Assembly: GCF_030515985.1 (NCBI RefSeq)
Contig: NZ_CP100376.1
Coordinates: 2,217,443 to 2,226,728, forward strand
Origin: Corynebacterium accolens
Lineage (GTDB): Bacteria; Actinomycetota; Actinomycetes; Mycobacteriales; Mycobacteriaceae
Reading direction: 5' to 3'
Length of the DNA stretch: 9,286 bases
The stretch's first letter is position 1; each line of letters begins with the position of its first letter. Of this stretch, positions 1 through 6,429 are shown one piece after another. The position numbers were made by a program, and so were the translations under genes. A model generated the notes under the pieces. That model searched no databases. It had not been told where the DNA came from and saw nothing but the letters and a program-made list of their open reading frames with translations.

Positions 1-396
1 CCCCGATTTCGAGGTACCCGCCATGGGGTGCCCGCCCACGTAGCGATCCTCCATGCCGCGGTCACAGACCTGCTGACGCACGGGGGTCTTCACAGAGACC
101 ACGTCCGTAATGCCGCAGCTAGGGGCGTGTTCCTGAATGGCATCCAAGACGCTGCCCACCGCGGTCATGGGAACGGCGATCACAATGAGCGCCTCTTCAA
201 CCTCGGCGCGGTTAAGCACCGCCGGCAAATCATCATTGACGTCAAAACCCTGTTTGACTGCGGTGCGGGCGGCGGACGTCGAGTGGTTGTATCCAAATAC
301 GTCGTGGTTATAGCCCGCGAGATCGCGTAGCAAGGAACCACCGATGAGGCCGAGGCCGATAATGCAGATGGGGCGTTGAACATCTTGAGAACTCAC
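1..396 (-). CDS. tyrA: Prephenate/arogenate dehydrogenase (TyrA family), 5' part only
   Basis: N-terminal 132 residues of a TyrA-family dehydrogenase; the rest lies beyond base 1. The enzyme oxidatively decarboxylates prephenate or arogenate in tyrosine biosynthesis in the cytoplasm. Seen directly: a Rossmann motif GLGLIGGS at residues 14-21 and the family signature GGHPMAGTSKSG at 121-132, whose His123 corresponds to the catalytic His of characterised arogenate dehydrogenases. The end of the second strand reads FGYNHSTS (34-41) and has no acidic residue, which fits NADP rather than NAD; coryneform bacteria are known for an arogenate route to tyrosine, so arogenate may be the substrate (inference). 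The start is a GTG at 394-396. There is no Shine-Dalgarno; CACAAT lies 7 nt upstream of the GTG, suggesting leaderless transcription. Divergent from the next gene, with only 39 nt between. Confidence 0.9.
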   Translation of the reverse strand, partial: MSSQDVQRPICIIGLGLIGGSLLRDLAGYNHDVFGYNHSTSAARTAVKQGFDVNDDLPAVLNRAEVEEALIVIAVPMTAVGSVLDAIQEHAPSCGITDVVSVKTPVRQQVCDRGMEDRYVGGHPMAGTSKSG

Positions 397-397
397 G

Positions 398-427
398 GTG
401 ACAATTGTGGCACAACACGACTAATCT
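398..427 (+). promoter_or_regulatory. Putative promoter, leaderless, for the tRNA-deaminase-associated gene
   Basis: GTGACA (398-403) and TAATCT (422-427) resemble -35 and -10 elements with an 18-nt spacer. The ATG at 436 lies 8 nt beyond the -10, so the transcript would begin at or just before the start codon. This agrees with the absence of a proper ribosome binding site. It shares the 39-nt gap with the putative promoter of the divergent dehydrogenase gene. Confidence 0.35.
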
Positions 428-435
428 CACGAGGT

Positions 436-915
436 ATGAGCAACGAAAATTACTCTTTCGCGGTTACCGTCGCCCGCAACGAGGGACAATGGGTCGTGCG
501 CAGCTTCGATGATGACTTTGAGGACCCGCAAACCTCCATCACCGCGGTGCGCGCCCTGCGCGCTGAAGGCGCAGCTTTCGCCCTTCTCTGCGTCGAGGAC
601 GCCTACTTCATTGCCGTGCGGCCCGTGCCCGGCGGGGTGAAATTGCTAATTTCGGATGCCACCTACGGCGTTGACGATGACTTTGCCGCGGACTTCATGG
701 AGCTCAATGACTATGAGATTCCAGACGTGGACCCGGAAGAGGCCGAGCCCTACGGCGAGGGCGACTTCGATATCTTCGCTGACCTGGGCCTATCCGAGGA
801 TCAGGTGGGCTACATCATCGATGATGAGGACGATTGGCCCTCCGATATGCTCCTGCGCATTGCCGGCGACCTGGGCTTTGGGGATGAGCTAGAAGACGTC
901 ATTGATAACGCCTAG
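436..915 (+). CDS. Putative tRNA adenosine deaminase-associated protein
   Basis: A 159-residue acidic cytoplasmic protein that matches from memory the actinobacterial family found immediately before tadA (tRNA adenosine deaminase-associated protein, TIGR03941). Its biochemical role is unknown. Visible: an N-terminal half with FAVTVARNEGQW (8-19) and AAFALLCVEDAYFIAVRP (46-63), then a very acidic C-terminal half ending in EDDWPSDMLLRIAGDLGFGD (131-150). There is no signal peptide or membrane segment. The start at 436 is preferred over an in-frame ATG at 376, because 376 lies inside the divergent gene and conserved-looking sequence begins at MSNEN. No convincing Shine-Dalgarno is present and the gene is probably leaderless. 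Its 3' end overlaps the proposed tadA start by 14 nt, suggesting translational coupling and a shared function in tRNA editing (inference). Confidence 0.82.
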   Translation: MSNENYSFAVTVARNEGQWVVRSFDDDFEDPQTSITAVRALRAEGAAFALLCVEDAYFIAVRPVPGGVKLLISDATYGVDDDFAADFMELNDYEIPDVDPEEAEPYGEGDFDIFADLGLSEDQVGYIIDDEDDWPSDMLLRIAGDLGFGDELEDVIDNA

Positions 916-1384
916 GCCCCTGCAGCGCGCGCAGGAACGCATGCAGCGCGCCCTCGCGGTGGCGCGCCAGACCCCCGCCGGCGACGTGCCGGTTGGGGCG
1001 GTGCTTTATGATGCCACCGGCCGCGAGCTCGCTACCGGCGTCAACCGTCGCGAGCAATTGCGCGATCCCACCGCCCACGCCGAGGTCGAGGCCATCCGCC
1101 AGGCGGTGCGCGTCCACGGCGATGGCTGGCGCCTGACCGGCTGCGAGCTCGTGGTCACCTTGGAGCCCTGCGCCATGTGCGCCGGCGCCCTGCAAGCCGC
1201 GCGGATAAGTTCGCTGGTATTTGGCGCGTTTGAGCCAAAGACGGGTGCGTGCGGCTCGCTTATCGATGTCCTGCGTGCCCCCACCGCCCCCTTTACCCCA
1301 CAGGTCCGCGGCGGCGTGCTTGAAGAGGACTGTGTGGCGTTGCTAGAAAAATTCTTCACCACACTGCGCGAAAAGTGGGTATAG
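902..1384 (+). CDS. tadA: tRNA-specific adenosine deaminase TadA
   Basis: A 160-residue zinc deaminase of the CDA fold that converts A34 to inosine in the wobble position of tRNA-Arg(ACG). The core signatures are present: HAEVEAI at 59-65 (His59 zinc ligand, Glu61 proton shuttle) and PCAMCAGA at 89-96 (Cys90 and Cys93 zinc ligands). GDVPVGAVLYD at 27-37 is the usual N-terminal strand. The start is uncertain. TTG at 902 keeps the first helix complete and overlaps the upstream gene by 14 nt; ATG at 941 would give a 147-residue protein that begins inside that helix. Neither has a strong Shine-Dalgarno, so coupling to the upstream gene is likely. Cytosine or guanine deaminases share the fold, but the length and motifs favour TadA. 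Confidence 0.9.
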   Translation: MITPRPLQRAQERMQRALAVARQTPAGDVPVGAVLYDATGRELATGVNRREQLRDPTAHAEVEAIRQAVRVHGDGWRLTGCELVVTLEPCAMCAGALQAARISSLVFGAFEPKTGACGSLIDVLRAPTAPFTPQVRGGVLEEDCVALLEKFFTTLREKWV

Positions 1385-1385
1385 T
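1355..1385 (+). promoter_or_regulatory. Possible promoter for the CsbD-like gene
   Basis: TATAGT (1380-1385), overlapping the tadA stop codon, resembles a -10 box. TTCACC (1355-1360) is a weak -35 at a long 19-nt spacing. It would place transcription start near 1392 and give a leader of roughly 34 nt containing the ribosome binding site. The -10 is good and the -35 poor, so a sigma factor other than the housekeeping one is possible. Confidence 0.3.
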
Positions 1386-1425
1386 AGCTGTCACACTGTA
1401 AGCGACTCATTTAAGGAGAGAGAAA

Positions 1426-1626
1426 ATGGGCGATTTGGAAAACAAGAAGGACGACCTCGCAGGCAAGGCAAAGGAAGCTGTTGGTGAGGCAACCGGTAAC
1501 GAAGACGTAGCCAACGAGGGCAAGGCCGACCAGGTCGCTTCCGAGGCTAAGGACAAGCTGTCCGACGCTGCTGACAGCATCAAGGACAAGGCCAACGACA
1601 TCATCGGTGGCCTGAAGAAGGACTAA
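1426..1626 (+). CDS. CsbD-like small stress protein
   Basis: A 66-residue, highly charged protein rich in Lys, Ala, Asp and Glu, with repeating motifs such as NKKDDLAGKAKEAVGEATGN (residues 6-25) and KDKLSDAADSIKDKANDI. This is the signature of the CsbD-like family (PF05532), small proteins often induced by general stress. Their molecular role is not established. No signal peptide, Cys or membrane segment; it should be soluble and largely helical or disordered. A strong AAGGAG (1413-1418) stands 7 nt before the ATG, unlike the gene upstream. It starts 41 nt after tadA and ends just before a clear hairpin terminator, so it is probably transcribed alone or as the last gene after tadA. Confidence 0.88.
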   Translation: MGDLENKKDDLAGKAKEAVGEATGNEDVANEGKADQVASEAKDKLSDAADSIKDKANDIIGGLKKD

Positions 1627-1647
1627 TTTTAGAGTCCCTTCATAGCG

Positions 1648-1688
1648 AAATCGCTGCGCTGGCTTAGTGCCGGCGCAGCGATTTTGTT
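1648..1688 (+). terminator. Rho-independent terminator after the CsbD-like gene
   Basis: AAATCGCTGCGC (1648-1659) pairs exactly with GCGCAGCGATTT (1673-1684). Four more pairs, TGGC with GCCG including one G-T, extend the stem to 16 bp around the loop TTAGT. The stem runs directly into TTTTGTTG. It ends the CsbD-like transcript; its T-tail merges with the putative tRNA promoter. Confidence 0.88.
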
Positions 1689-1712
1689 GCATCGGGGGTC
1701 CTCCCGTAGTCT
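1684..1712 (+). promoter_or_regulatory. Putative tRNA-Ser promoter
   Basis: TTGTTG (1684-1689) and TAGTCT (1707-1712) are separated by 17 nt, and the tRNA begins 7 nt after the -10. This would leave almost no 5' leader. The -10 is only a partial match, so the exact boxes are uncertain, but a promoter is needed between the terminator and the tRNA. Confidence 0.38.
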
Positions 1713-1719
1713 GGAAAGC

Positions 1720-1807
1720 GGTGGCGTGTCCGAGCGGCCGAAGGTGATCGCCTCGAAAGCGATTGTTGGGTAACCCCCAACCGCGGGTTCAAATCCCGCC
1801 GCCACCG
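1720..1807 (+). tRNA. tRNA-Ser (anticodon CGA)
   Basis: An 88-nt class II tRNA. The acceptor stem GGTGGCG (1720-1726) pairs with CGCCACC (1800-1806), with discriminator G1807. The anticodon stem ATCGC/GCGAT (1747-1751 with 1759-1763) encloses the loop CTCGAAA, giving anticodon CGA at 1754-1756, which reads UCG serine codons. The T arm is GCGGG-TTCAAAT-CCCGC (1783-1799). The long variable arm (TTGGG pairing with CCCAA) and the G discriminator are serine identity features. CCA is not encoded, so it must be added after transcription. The tRNA is intact, with no sign of disruption or of a duplicated 3' end elsewhere in the window. Confidence 0.96.
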
Positions 1808-1812
1808 CGCAA

Positions 1813-1849
1813 GGCCCCGAACTGTTAATGCAGGTCGGGGCCTATTTTT
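1813..1849 (+). terminator. Rho-independent terminator after tRNA-Ser
   Basis: GGCCCCGA (1813-1820) pairs with TCGGGGCC (1835-1842) around a 14-nt loop, followed by TATTTTT. It begins 5 nt after the tRNA. The stem is symmetric and lies in a convergent gap, so it may also stop the minus-strand transcript ending at 1880, although the T-run is on the plus-strand side. Confidence 0.85.
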
Positions 1850-1879
1850 GTTTTCTCTGGCAAGGAGTGTTGGGGTGAC

Positions 1880-2341
1880 TTAAGCGTCCTGCTTTGTGCG
1901 TTCAGCCCGGGCGCGGCGGCGCTGCACGGTGGGGAGGAACCACGTCGCAACGGCGGCGATGACGGCTATGGTGCCCGCGCTCCACGCGAGGTATTTCACG
2001 GGGGTGAACCACCACGCCAGGGCCGCGATTACTGCGATGACTGCCCATACTGCGGGGACGAGGAGACTGGGCCGTTCGGCCCACGGTTCCCGGGGGAACC
2101 GGCTGCGCGCCTCCGCACGGATGCGGCGCGGGGTCTTTTGAGATAGGGCGAAGGAACAGGCGACCACAAAGGTCAGGCCAATGCCGGCGATGAGCAGGCT
2201 GCCGCTTACGCCGCCGAACATGAATACGCCGACGGAAAGCGCTAAGGATAAGCGTTCACCGATCGTGAGTGGGAAGTTCTGTGTGGGATCGACATCTGGA
2301 TAGATGCTGTTGAAGATGTCTTTGCGGGGATCGTTGTGCAT
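1880..2341 (-). CDS. Hypothetical four-helix membrane protein
   Basis: A 153-residue integral membrane protein not recognised as any named family. It has a hydrophilic N-terminus (1-28, rich in Asp and Pro), a first hydrophobic hairpin at about 30-68, a basic loop with KTPRRIRAEARSRFP (69-83), a second hairpin at about 91-136, and an Arg-rich tail (RRRARAERTK). The positive loop and tail and even helix number suggest both termini and the middle loop face the cytoplasm. There are no obvious catalytic motifs and no haem-type His/Tyr pairs. It is transcribed away from htaA with 120 nt between the two starts, so the two could share iron control, but its promoter does not overlap the DtxR-like boxes directly. 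There is no Shine-Dalgarno and it appears leaderless. Confidence 0.8.
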   Translation of the reverse strand: MHNDPRKDIFNSIYPDVDPTQNFPLTIGERLSLALSVGVFMFGGVSGSLLIAGIGLTFVVACSFALSQKTPRRIRAEARSRFPREPWAERPSLLVPAVWAVIAVIAALAWWFTPVKYLAWSAGTIAVIAAVATWFLPTVQRRRARAERTKQDA

Positions 2342-2349
2342 TTTTGTTT

Positions 2350-2378
2350 CTTATAGGGGGTGGTTTATTGACAATCAA
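2350..2378 (-). promoter_or_regulatory. Promoter of the hypothetical membrane protein (leaderless)
   Basis: On the minus strand, TTGATT (2378-2373) and TATAAG (2355-2350) are spaced by exactly 17 nt. The ATG at 2341 begins 8 nt after the -10, so the mRNA should start at or near the start codon. The sequence between is AAACAAAA, with no ribosome binding site. The nearest DtxR-like box begins 6 nt upstream of this -35. Confidence 0.6.
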
Positions 2379-2384
2379 AAGAAG

Positions 2385-2403
2385 TTAGGTCAGGATACAC
2401 TTA
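2385..2403. promoter_or_regulatory. DtxR-like iron box 1 upstream of htaA
   Basis: TTAGGTCAGGATACACTTA matches the DtxR consensus TWAGGTWAGSCTWACCTWA at 15 of 19 positions. The left half-site is near perfect and the right half is degenerate. DtxR bound to Fe2+ represses corynebacterial iron-uptake genes. This site stands 25 bp, centre to centre, from box 2, just upstream of the proposed htaA -35 element. Confidence 0.55.
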
Positions 2404-2404
2404 C

Positions 2405-2433
2405 TTCACTAAGGCAAGCTTAGCCTATATCAT
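2405..2433 (+). promoter_or_regulatory. Putative htaA operon promoter
   Basis: TTCACT (2405-2410) and TATCAT (2428-2433, five of six against TATAAT) are 17 nt apart, placing the transcription start near 2440 and a leader of about 22 nt with AAGG (2450-2453) 8 nt before the ATG. The second DtxR-like box fills the spacer, which would make repression simple. A perfect TTGACA lies at 2368-2373, but no good -10 follows it at normal spacing, so it was not chosen. Confidence 0.5.
2410..2428. promoter_or_regulatory. DtxR-like iron box 2 overlapping the htaA promoter
   Basis: TAAGGCAAGCTTAGCCTAT matches the DtxR consensus at 15 of 19 positions and is itself a good inverted repeat (AGGC-AAGCTT-AGCCT). 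It covers the spacer of the proposed promoter. In C. diphtheriae and C. glutamicum the hmu/hta haem genes are known DtxR targets, so functional iron repression here is likely. Confidence 0.72.
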
Positions 2434-2461
2434 TTTTAGGCACGAAAACAAGGTTCTCAAT

Positions 2462-4342
2462 ATGATTGGAAAACTGTGGAAGTCGGCGTTCGGCATCATC
2501 GTCGCGGCTTTCCTCGTCGCAGCATTCGCCCCACTTTTGTCTTCTGCCCCGGTTGCCCACGCAGATGAATCCTGCACATGGAAATGGGGCATCAAGCAGT
2601 CATTCCGCAGCTACGTCAAAGGCAATATCGCCCACGGTGGTTGGGGGGCCAACGGCATTGGCTTCACGGGCGATGAACGGGGCGAAGGCGCGTTTGTCTT
2701 TACTGCAGGAAAGCCCGATGCATCCGGTGGAAACATCACGATTCCGTTCAATGGAACGCTGAATTTTACTGGCCACGATGGGATCTTGGATATGACTATG
2801 TCTGACTTCAAGGTCAAGGCCTCTGGTAAGCAGGCGCAGATTTCCGTGGACTACGTCTCCTATGAGATGAACCGCCAAGACCTCAGCCGCGGTAAAAAGA
2901 TCCAAGGCAATGATGAGGTAATCGCCACCATTAATCTGGCCAACCCCGTCAACGATGGTGCCGGGAAGGTTGATTTGTCTGGATCTACCACTCTGACTTC
3001 CGGCGGGGCCAAGCTTTTCACCGGCTTCTACCAGCCAGGTGAAGCCTTAGATCCGTCCTCCGGCAGCATTGCTCTCGACGGATCATGCTCTGGATCCGGA
3101 TCTGGCTCCGGTTCCGGTTCGGGTGAGAAGCGTCCATTGACGTCCATTACAGGTTCCTTCACGGGCTTTAACAAGGAAGCCATGGACATCCTGTCTGAAA
3201 CCAATGACACGATGAACGGGATTACTACGTTCATGGGCAATACCCAGGCGTTTCTGGATGAGTTGGAGTCTTTCAACAACCGGGGTGGATCAAACTCGAA
3301 TTCGGATGGTTCTGCTTCGGGTACGTCGAACTCCGCTGGAGGAAACTCGGCTTCTACTAACTCTGCAGCGGGAAATTCATCACCGAGCAACTCTGGTTCG
3401 GGCGGAGGCGGCGGCGCCTCAGGAGCTGGCAAAGCAGCGGGAACTGGTCCTGCGCACTCCGAATCTGCGAACTCCGGCGCCCCGGGCTCAGGTAATTCGG
3501 GCGCGGGAGCACCTGGCGGGGGCGATGCCGTCTGTGAGGCTACTGGGGTTACGCAAGCCACCGCTCAGTGGGGCTTAAAGAAATCCTTCCAATCCTATAT
3601 CACCGGATCCATTGCCCAAGGCCGGTGGGATCTCTCTGGTGTTGGCTATGACAATGGCCGTTTCCAATTCACTGGTAACTCTGGTGCCGTAAAAGATGGC
3701 GCGGGCTCCGTGCAGTATGGCGGGAGCATGCAGTTCACCGGGCACCACGGCAAGTTGGACCTCAACATCTCCAACCTGGAAATCACCTTCAACGGCAATT
3801 CCGGCGAGCTTATCGCTGACGTGCGATCTTCCAATATGGAAGGAAAGAAGAAAGACTTTGGGCACGCTGTTATTGGCACCTTGAGCTTTACTTCTCTCGA
3901 CGTCGGCACGGACGCCGTGTCCGGTGAAGCTGAGGTATCGCTTTCTGAAACCGGCTCCCAAGCCCTCGCTGAGTTCTATGAACCGGGCACCCAGCTGGAT
4001 CCATTGAGCTTCCACGCCACCTTGGGCGGAAGCGCTGATTGCGGCGCCGTATCCGGTGGCGGCGGAGCAAGCTCCGGTTCTGGATCTGGTGGCGCCGGCG
4101 CGGGCGGAAACGGAAAGGGCGGCTCTGCTTCCAAGGGCGGAGCTCATGCCGCAGCCGGGGACCCAGCGCATGCTGGTGATTCCTCGCAGGGATACGAGGA
4201 CGGCTCGAACAAGTTCAAGGTCAAGTCCGCGACTTCTCCCAGCGGAAACATGGATAACCCGACTACCTATCTCCTGCTATTCATCGTCGGATTGATCATT
4301 GCCGGCGGTTCCACCAGCCGCCTTGTCATGAACAACTCTTAG
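2462..4342 (+). CDS. htaA: Surface haem receptor HtaA (two HtaA domains)
   Basis: A 626-residue cell-envelope haem-binding protein. Layout: signal peptide 1-34 (cleavage after AHA); HtaA domain 1 at about 36-209 (start [14 protein letters not shown]); a short (SG)6 repeat at 210-221; a possible amphipathic helix at about 232-272; a Ser/Gly/Asn-rich linker at 275-357; HtaA domain 2 at about 358-527 ([11 protein letters not shown]); a second Gly/Ser linker; and a C-terminal membrane anchor at about 600-618 with a short tail. There is no LPXTG motif. In C. diphtheriae HtaA the second domain binds haem through Tyr and His residues. The equivalents here are Tyr379, His428 and Tyr506, and the same set exists in domain 1 (Tyr51, His105, Tyr190). 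Each domain is bracketed by two Cys (38/209 and 358/527), likely disulfides. It is the first gene of the operon; hmuT's ribosome site overlaps its stop codon. Confidence 0.95.
   Translation: MIGKLWKSAFGIIVAAFLVAAFAPLLSSAPVAHADESCTWKWGIKQSFRSYVKGNIAHGGWGANGIGFTGDERGEGAFVFTAGKPDASGGNITIPFNGTLNFTGHDGILDMTMSDFKVKASGKQAQISVDYVSYEMNRQDLSRGKKIQGNDEVIATINLANPVNDGAGKVDLSGSTTLTSGGAKLFTGFYQPGEALDPSSGSIALDGSCSGSGSGSGSGSGEKRPLTSITGSFTGFNKEAMDILSETNDTMNGITTFMGNTQAFLDELESFNNRGGSNSNSDGSASGTSNSAGGNSASTNSAAGNSSPSNSGSGGGGGASGAGKAAGTGPAHSESANSGAPGSGNSGAGAPGGGDAVCEATGVTQATAQWGLKKSFQSYITGSIAQGRWDLSGVGYDNGRFQFTGNSGAVKDGAGSVQYGGSMQFTGHHGKLDLNISNLEITFNGNSGELIADVRSSNMEGKKKDFGHAVIGTLSFTSLDVGTDAVSGEAEVSLSETGSQALAEFYEPGTQLDPLSFHATLGGSADCGAVSGGGGASSGSGSGGAGAGGNGKGGSASKGGAHAAAGDPAHAGDSSQGYEDGSNKFKVKSATSPSGNMDNPTTYLLLFIVGLIIAGGSTSRLVMNNS
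3089..3124 (+). repeat. Ser-Gly dipeptide repeat linker in htaA
   Basis: Six consecutive Ser-Gly units (HtaA residues 210-221) directly follow the last Cys of HtaA domain 1. Codons alternate among TCT, TCC and TCG with GGA, GGC, GGT and GGG, so this is a protein-level repeat kept by selection rather than a recent DNA slippage product. It acts as a flexible tether. Confidence 0.85.
3284..3532 (+). repeat. Ser/Gly/Asn/Ala-rich low-complexity linker in htaA
   Basis: HtaA residues 275-357 are almost entirely Ser, Gly, Asn, Ala and Pro, with loosely repeated units such as NSGS, GNSA and SNSA. The region joins the two HtaA domains and is probably an extended, unstructured spacer spanning part of the cell wall. 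A shorter Gly/Ser-rich stretch of the same kind follows domain 2 (about 4046-4160). The DNA is not exactly repeated. Confidence 0.8.
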
Positions 4343-4352
4343 AAGGATCGCC

Positions 4353-5399
4353 GTGAAACTCGTTCTTCGTTTCCTCGTACCACTCCTGTGCATCTTCAGC
4401 CTTACCGCGTGCGGTGTGCAGGGAAGCTATACCGATCAGCTACCGGATCCTGCAGATGTCTCCGATCCCAGGTCCTTTGAAGGTGTCAGTGACGTCAAAG
4501 ATTTTGACGATATCGAGCCGGTTACTGAAAAAGCAGAGCCGGCGCTTCCGGTGGAACTTACCGATGCCGATGGTAATGACGTCACCGTCACCGATACTTC
4601 CCGCATCCTCGCGTTGGATATCTATGGCACCTATACCAAGACCCTGAGCGGCTTGGGGCTTGCGGATAATATCGTCGGCCGCACGATTTCTTCTACCGAG
4701 CCCAACTTGGCGGATCTCCCAGTAGTGACCGAAGGCGGCCACAACATCAACGTGGAGGCGGTGCTGGAGCTCCAGCCGACGCTCGTCATTGTGGATCATT
4801 CCATTGGCCCGCGCGATGCCATCGATCAAATCCGCGCGGCGGGCGTCACCACCGTGGTGATGGAACCTGAGCGCACCATTGATTCCGTGGGCGAGGACAT
4901 CACCGCGCTTGGCGATGCCCTCGGCTTGCCCGACGAAGCACGCGAGCTGGCGGATCGTTCCACCAAAGAAATCGACGAGGCAAAGGAAGCCATCAAGGAA
5001 CTCGTTCCCGATGATCCGATGCGGATGGCGTTCCTCTATGCGCGCGGAAACGGCGGCGTCTTCTTCATCATGGGTGACGGCACCGGTGCACAAGACCTGA
5101 TTGAAGGCATCGGCGGCGTGGATCTGGCGGCAGAAAACAACCTTTCTCATGCAGAACCCGCTAACGCGGAGGCATTGGCGCGCATCAACCCGGAGGTGAT
5201 CATCATGATGACCAATGGCCTGGAATCCACCGGCGGAATTGATGGCTTGCTGGAGAGGCCTGGTGTTGCTCAGACCACCGCCGGCCAGAAGAAGCGCATC
5301 GTGACCATTCCGGACGGTCAATCGCTGGCATTCGGTCCCATGACCGGTCAGACGCTGGTGAAGCTAGCAAAGGCTGTGTATGACCCAGACAATGAGTAA
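4353..5399 (+). CDS. hmuT: Haem-binding lipoprotein HmuT of the haem ABC importer
   Basis: A 348-residue substrate-binding protein of the class III (FecB/periplasmic-binding-protein) type. It is anchored by a lipoprotein signal with lipobox LTAC, so Cys20 becomes the lipidated residue. An acidic linker (25-62) leads to the lobe beginning at about 66. It takes haem from the HtaA proteins and hands it to HmuU. The known haem ligands of C. diphtheriae HmuT (His136 and Tyr235, with a nearby Arg237) map to His130 (GGHNINVEA), Tyr229 and Arg231 here; the 99-residue spacing is identical. The start is GTG at 4353, with AGAAGGAT (4341-4348) overlapping the htaA stop codon and 4 nt before the GTG. Its 3' end overlaps hmuU by 20 nt. 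Confidence 0.95.
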   Translation: MKLVLRFLVPLLCIFSLTACGVQGSYTDQLPDPADVSDPRSFEGVSDVKDFDDIEPVTEKAEPALPVELTDADGNDVTVTDTSRILALDIYGTYTKTLSGLGLADNIVGRTISSTEPNLADLPVVTEGGHNINVEAVLELQPTLVIVDHSIGPRDAIDQIRAAGVTTVVMEPERTIDSVGEDITALGDALGLPDEARELADRSTKEIDEAKEAIKELVPDDPMRMAFLYARGNGGVFFIMGDGTGAQDLIEGIGGVDLAAENNLSHAEPANAEALARINPEVIIMMTNGLESTGGIDGLLERPGVAQTTAGQKKRIVTIPDGQSLAFGPMTGQTLVKLAKAVYDPDNE

Positions 5400-6429
5400 G
5401 GAGACGGATACCTTCGCGCGCCGCCGCACTCAGCGCGCCTGGGTATTCGTACTGCTGGGGATCCTCACCGTTCTCGCGGCGCTCATTTCCGTCGTGCTGG
5501 GGCAATACTACGTACCCCTGTCTGATCTCTTCCCCATTTTGGCAGCCGGGCACGCGCAGGATTCCTTGACCGCAAGCGTGGTGTGGGACATCCGCCTGCC
5601 ACGCTTGGTCTTAGGGCTCGTGGTGGGCGCGGCCTTGGGGGTGGCCGGCACGCTGATGCAGGCGGTATTTGCCAACCCCCTTGCAGAACCTTCCATCATC
5701 GGCGTTACCTCTGGTGCGGGCGTTGGTGCGGCCGTGGTCATTGTCTTCAATATCGAGTTCTTCGGTACCTTTACTGTTCCCGCGGCAGCCTTCCTGACCG
5801 CGTTACTGGTTACCTTCATTATTTATCAGCTGGCGCGGTACAACGGGCGCGTGGCCGTAGTGCACCTGATTCTCACCGGCATCGCCATCAATGCGGTATG
5901 CAACGCCATCATCTCCTTCATGGTGTACCTGGCGCCGACCGCCAACCGCGAAGCGATCGTCTTCTGGCAGATGGGCTCCCTCAACGGCTCGCAGTGGAAA
6001 CACGTGTGGGCGGTACTTCCCATCGTGGTGGTAGGCCTCGCAGTGGCCCTGCGCTTAGGCAAGCAGCTAGACGTCCTCGCGCTCGGCGAGCGCGCCGCCG
6101 CGCATACCGGCGTGAACGTGCCGCGTCTGCGCATCGTGGCGATCGTGGCATCGGCAGTGCTGACTGCAGCGGCCGTCTCCTTCGCCGGCCTCATTGGCTT
6201 TGTGGGGCTCATCGTTCCCCACCTGCTGCGCAGCATCGTCGGGCCAGAAAACCGCATCCTACTGCCCGCCTCCGCCCTGGGCGGCGCTGTGCTTATTGGT
6301 TTCGCCGACGTGGCAGCGCGCACGATGATTCCTTTTGCGGATCTTCCCATCGGAATTTTTACCGCTCTGGTGGGCGGTCCAACGTTTTTCATCTTGCTGC
6401 GCCGCATGATGCGCAAAGGAGTGCACTGA
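5380..6429 (+). CDS. hmuU: Haem ABC transporter permease HmuU
   Basis: A 349-residue integral membrane permease of the FecCD family, which forms the homodimeric channel for haem import. The family landmarks are clear: IRLPRLVLGLVVGAALGVAG (71-90) followed by LMQAVFANPLAEPSIIGVTS (92-111); the coupling region LGERAAAHTGV (235-245); GLIGFVGLIVPHLLRSIVGP (270-289); and DLPIGIFTALVGGPTFFILL (321-340). About ten hydrophobic helices are visible, the first at 20-40. The ATG at 5380 is chosen because AAAGG (5369-5373) stands 6 nt before it; an in-frame ATG at 5392 has no such site. Its start lies within hmuT and its stop overlaps the hmuV start by 1 nt, indicating coupled translation. Confidence 0.95.
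   Translation: MTQTMSKETDTFARRRTQRAWVFVLLGILTVLAALISVVLGQYYVPLSDLFPILAAGHAQDSLTASVVWDIRLPRLVLGLVVGAALGVAGTLMQAVFANPLAEPSIIGVTSGAGVGAAVVIVFNIEFFGTFTVPAAAFLTALLVTFIIYQLARYNGRVAVVHLILTGIAINAVCNAIISFMVYLAPTANREAIVFWQMGSLNGSQWKHVWAVLPIVVVGLAVALRLGKQLDVLALGERAAAHTGVNVPRLRIVAIVASAVLTAAAVSFAGLIGFVGLIVPHLLRSIVGPENRILLPASALGGAVLIGFADVAARTMIPFADLPIGIFTALVGGPTFFILLRRMMRKGVH

Noticed and set aside
28..330. Plus-strand open frame of about 100 codons at the left edge
   Set aside because: It is antisense to the dehydrogenase gene, whose Rossmann and GHPMAGT motifs are unmistakable.
1720..1807. tRNA-Ser as an integration site for a mobile island carrying the haem genes
   Set aside because: No integrase, no second copy of the tRNA 3' end and no insertion-sequence ends are visible; the downstream genes are typical corynebacterial loci.
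2368..2373. Perfect TTGACA as the htaA -35 element
   Set aside because: No acceptable -10 at 16-19 nt spacing; TTCACT/TATCAT at 2405-2433 fits better.
3028..3561. Minus-strand open frame of 177 codons, Pro/Glu-rich
   Set aside because: Low-complexity mirror of the Gly/Ser linker codons of htaA; no ribosome site or recognisable domain.
4440..5321. Minus-strand open frame of 293 codons antisense to hmuT
   Set aside because: Long antisense frames are common in GC-rich coding DNA; hmuT has a lipobox, haem ligands and operon context.
5583..6428. Long upstream in-frame extension of hmuV
   Set aside because: It overlaps hmuU in another frame with Arg/His-rich nonsense sequence; the true hmuV start at 6429 has AAAGGAG and begins the ABC fold.
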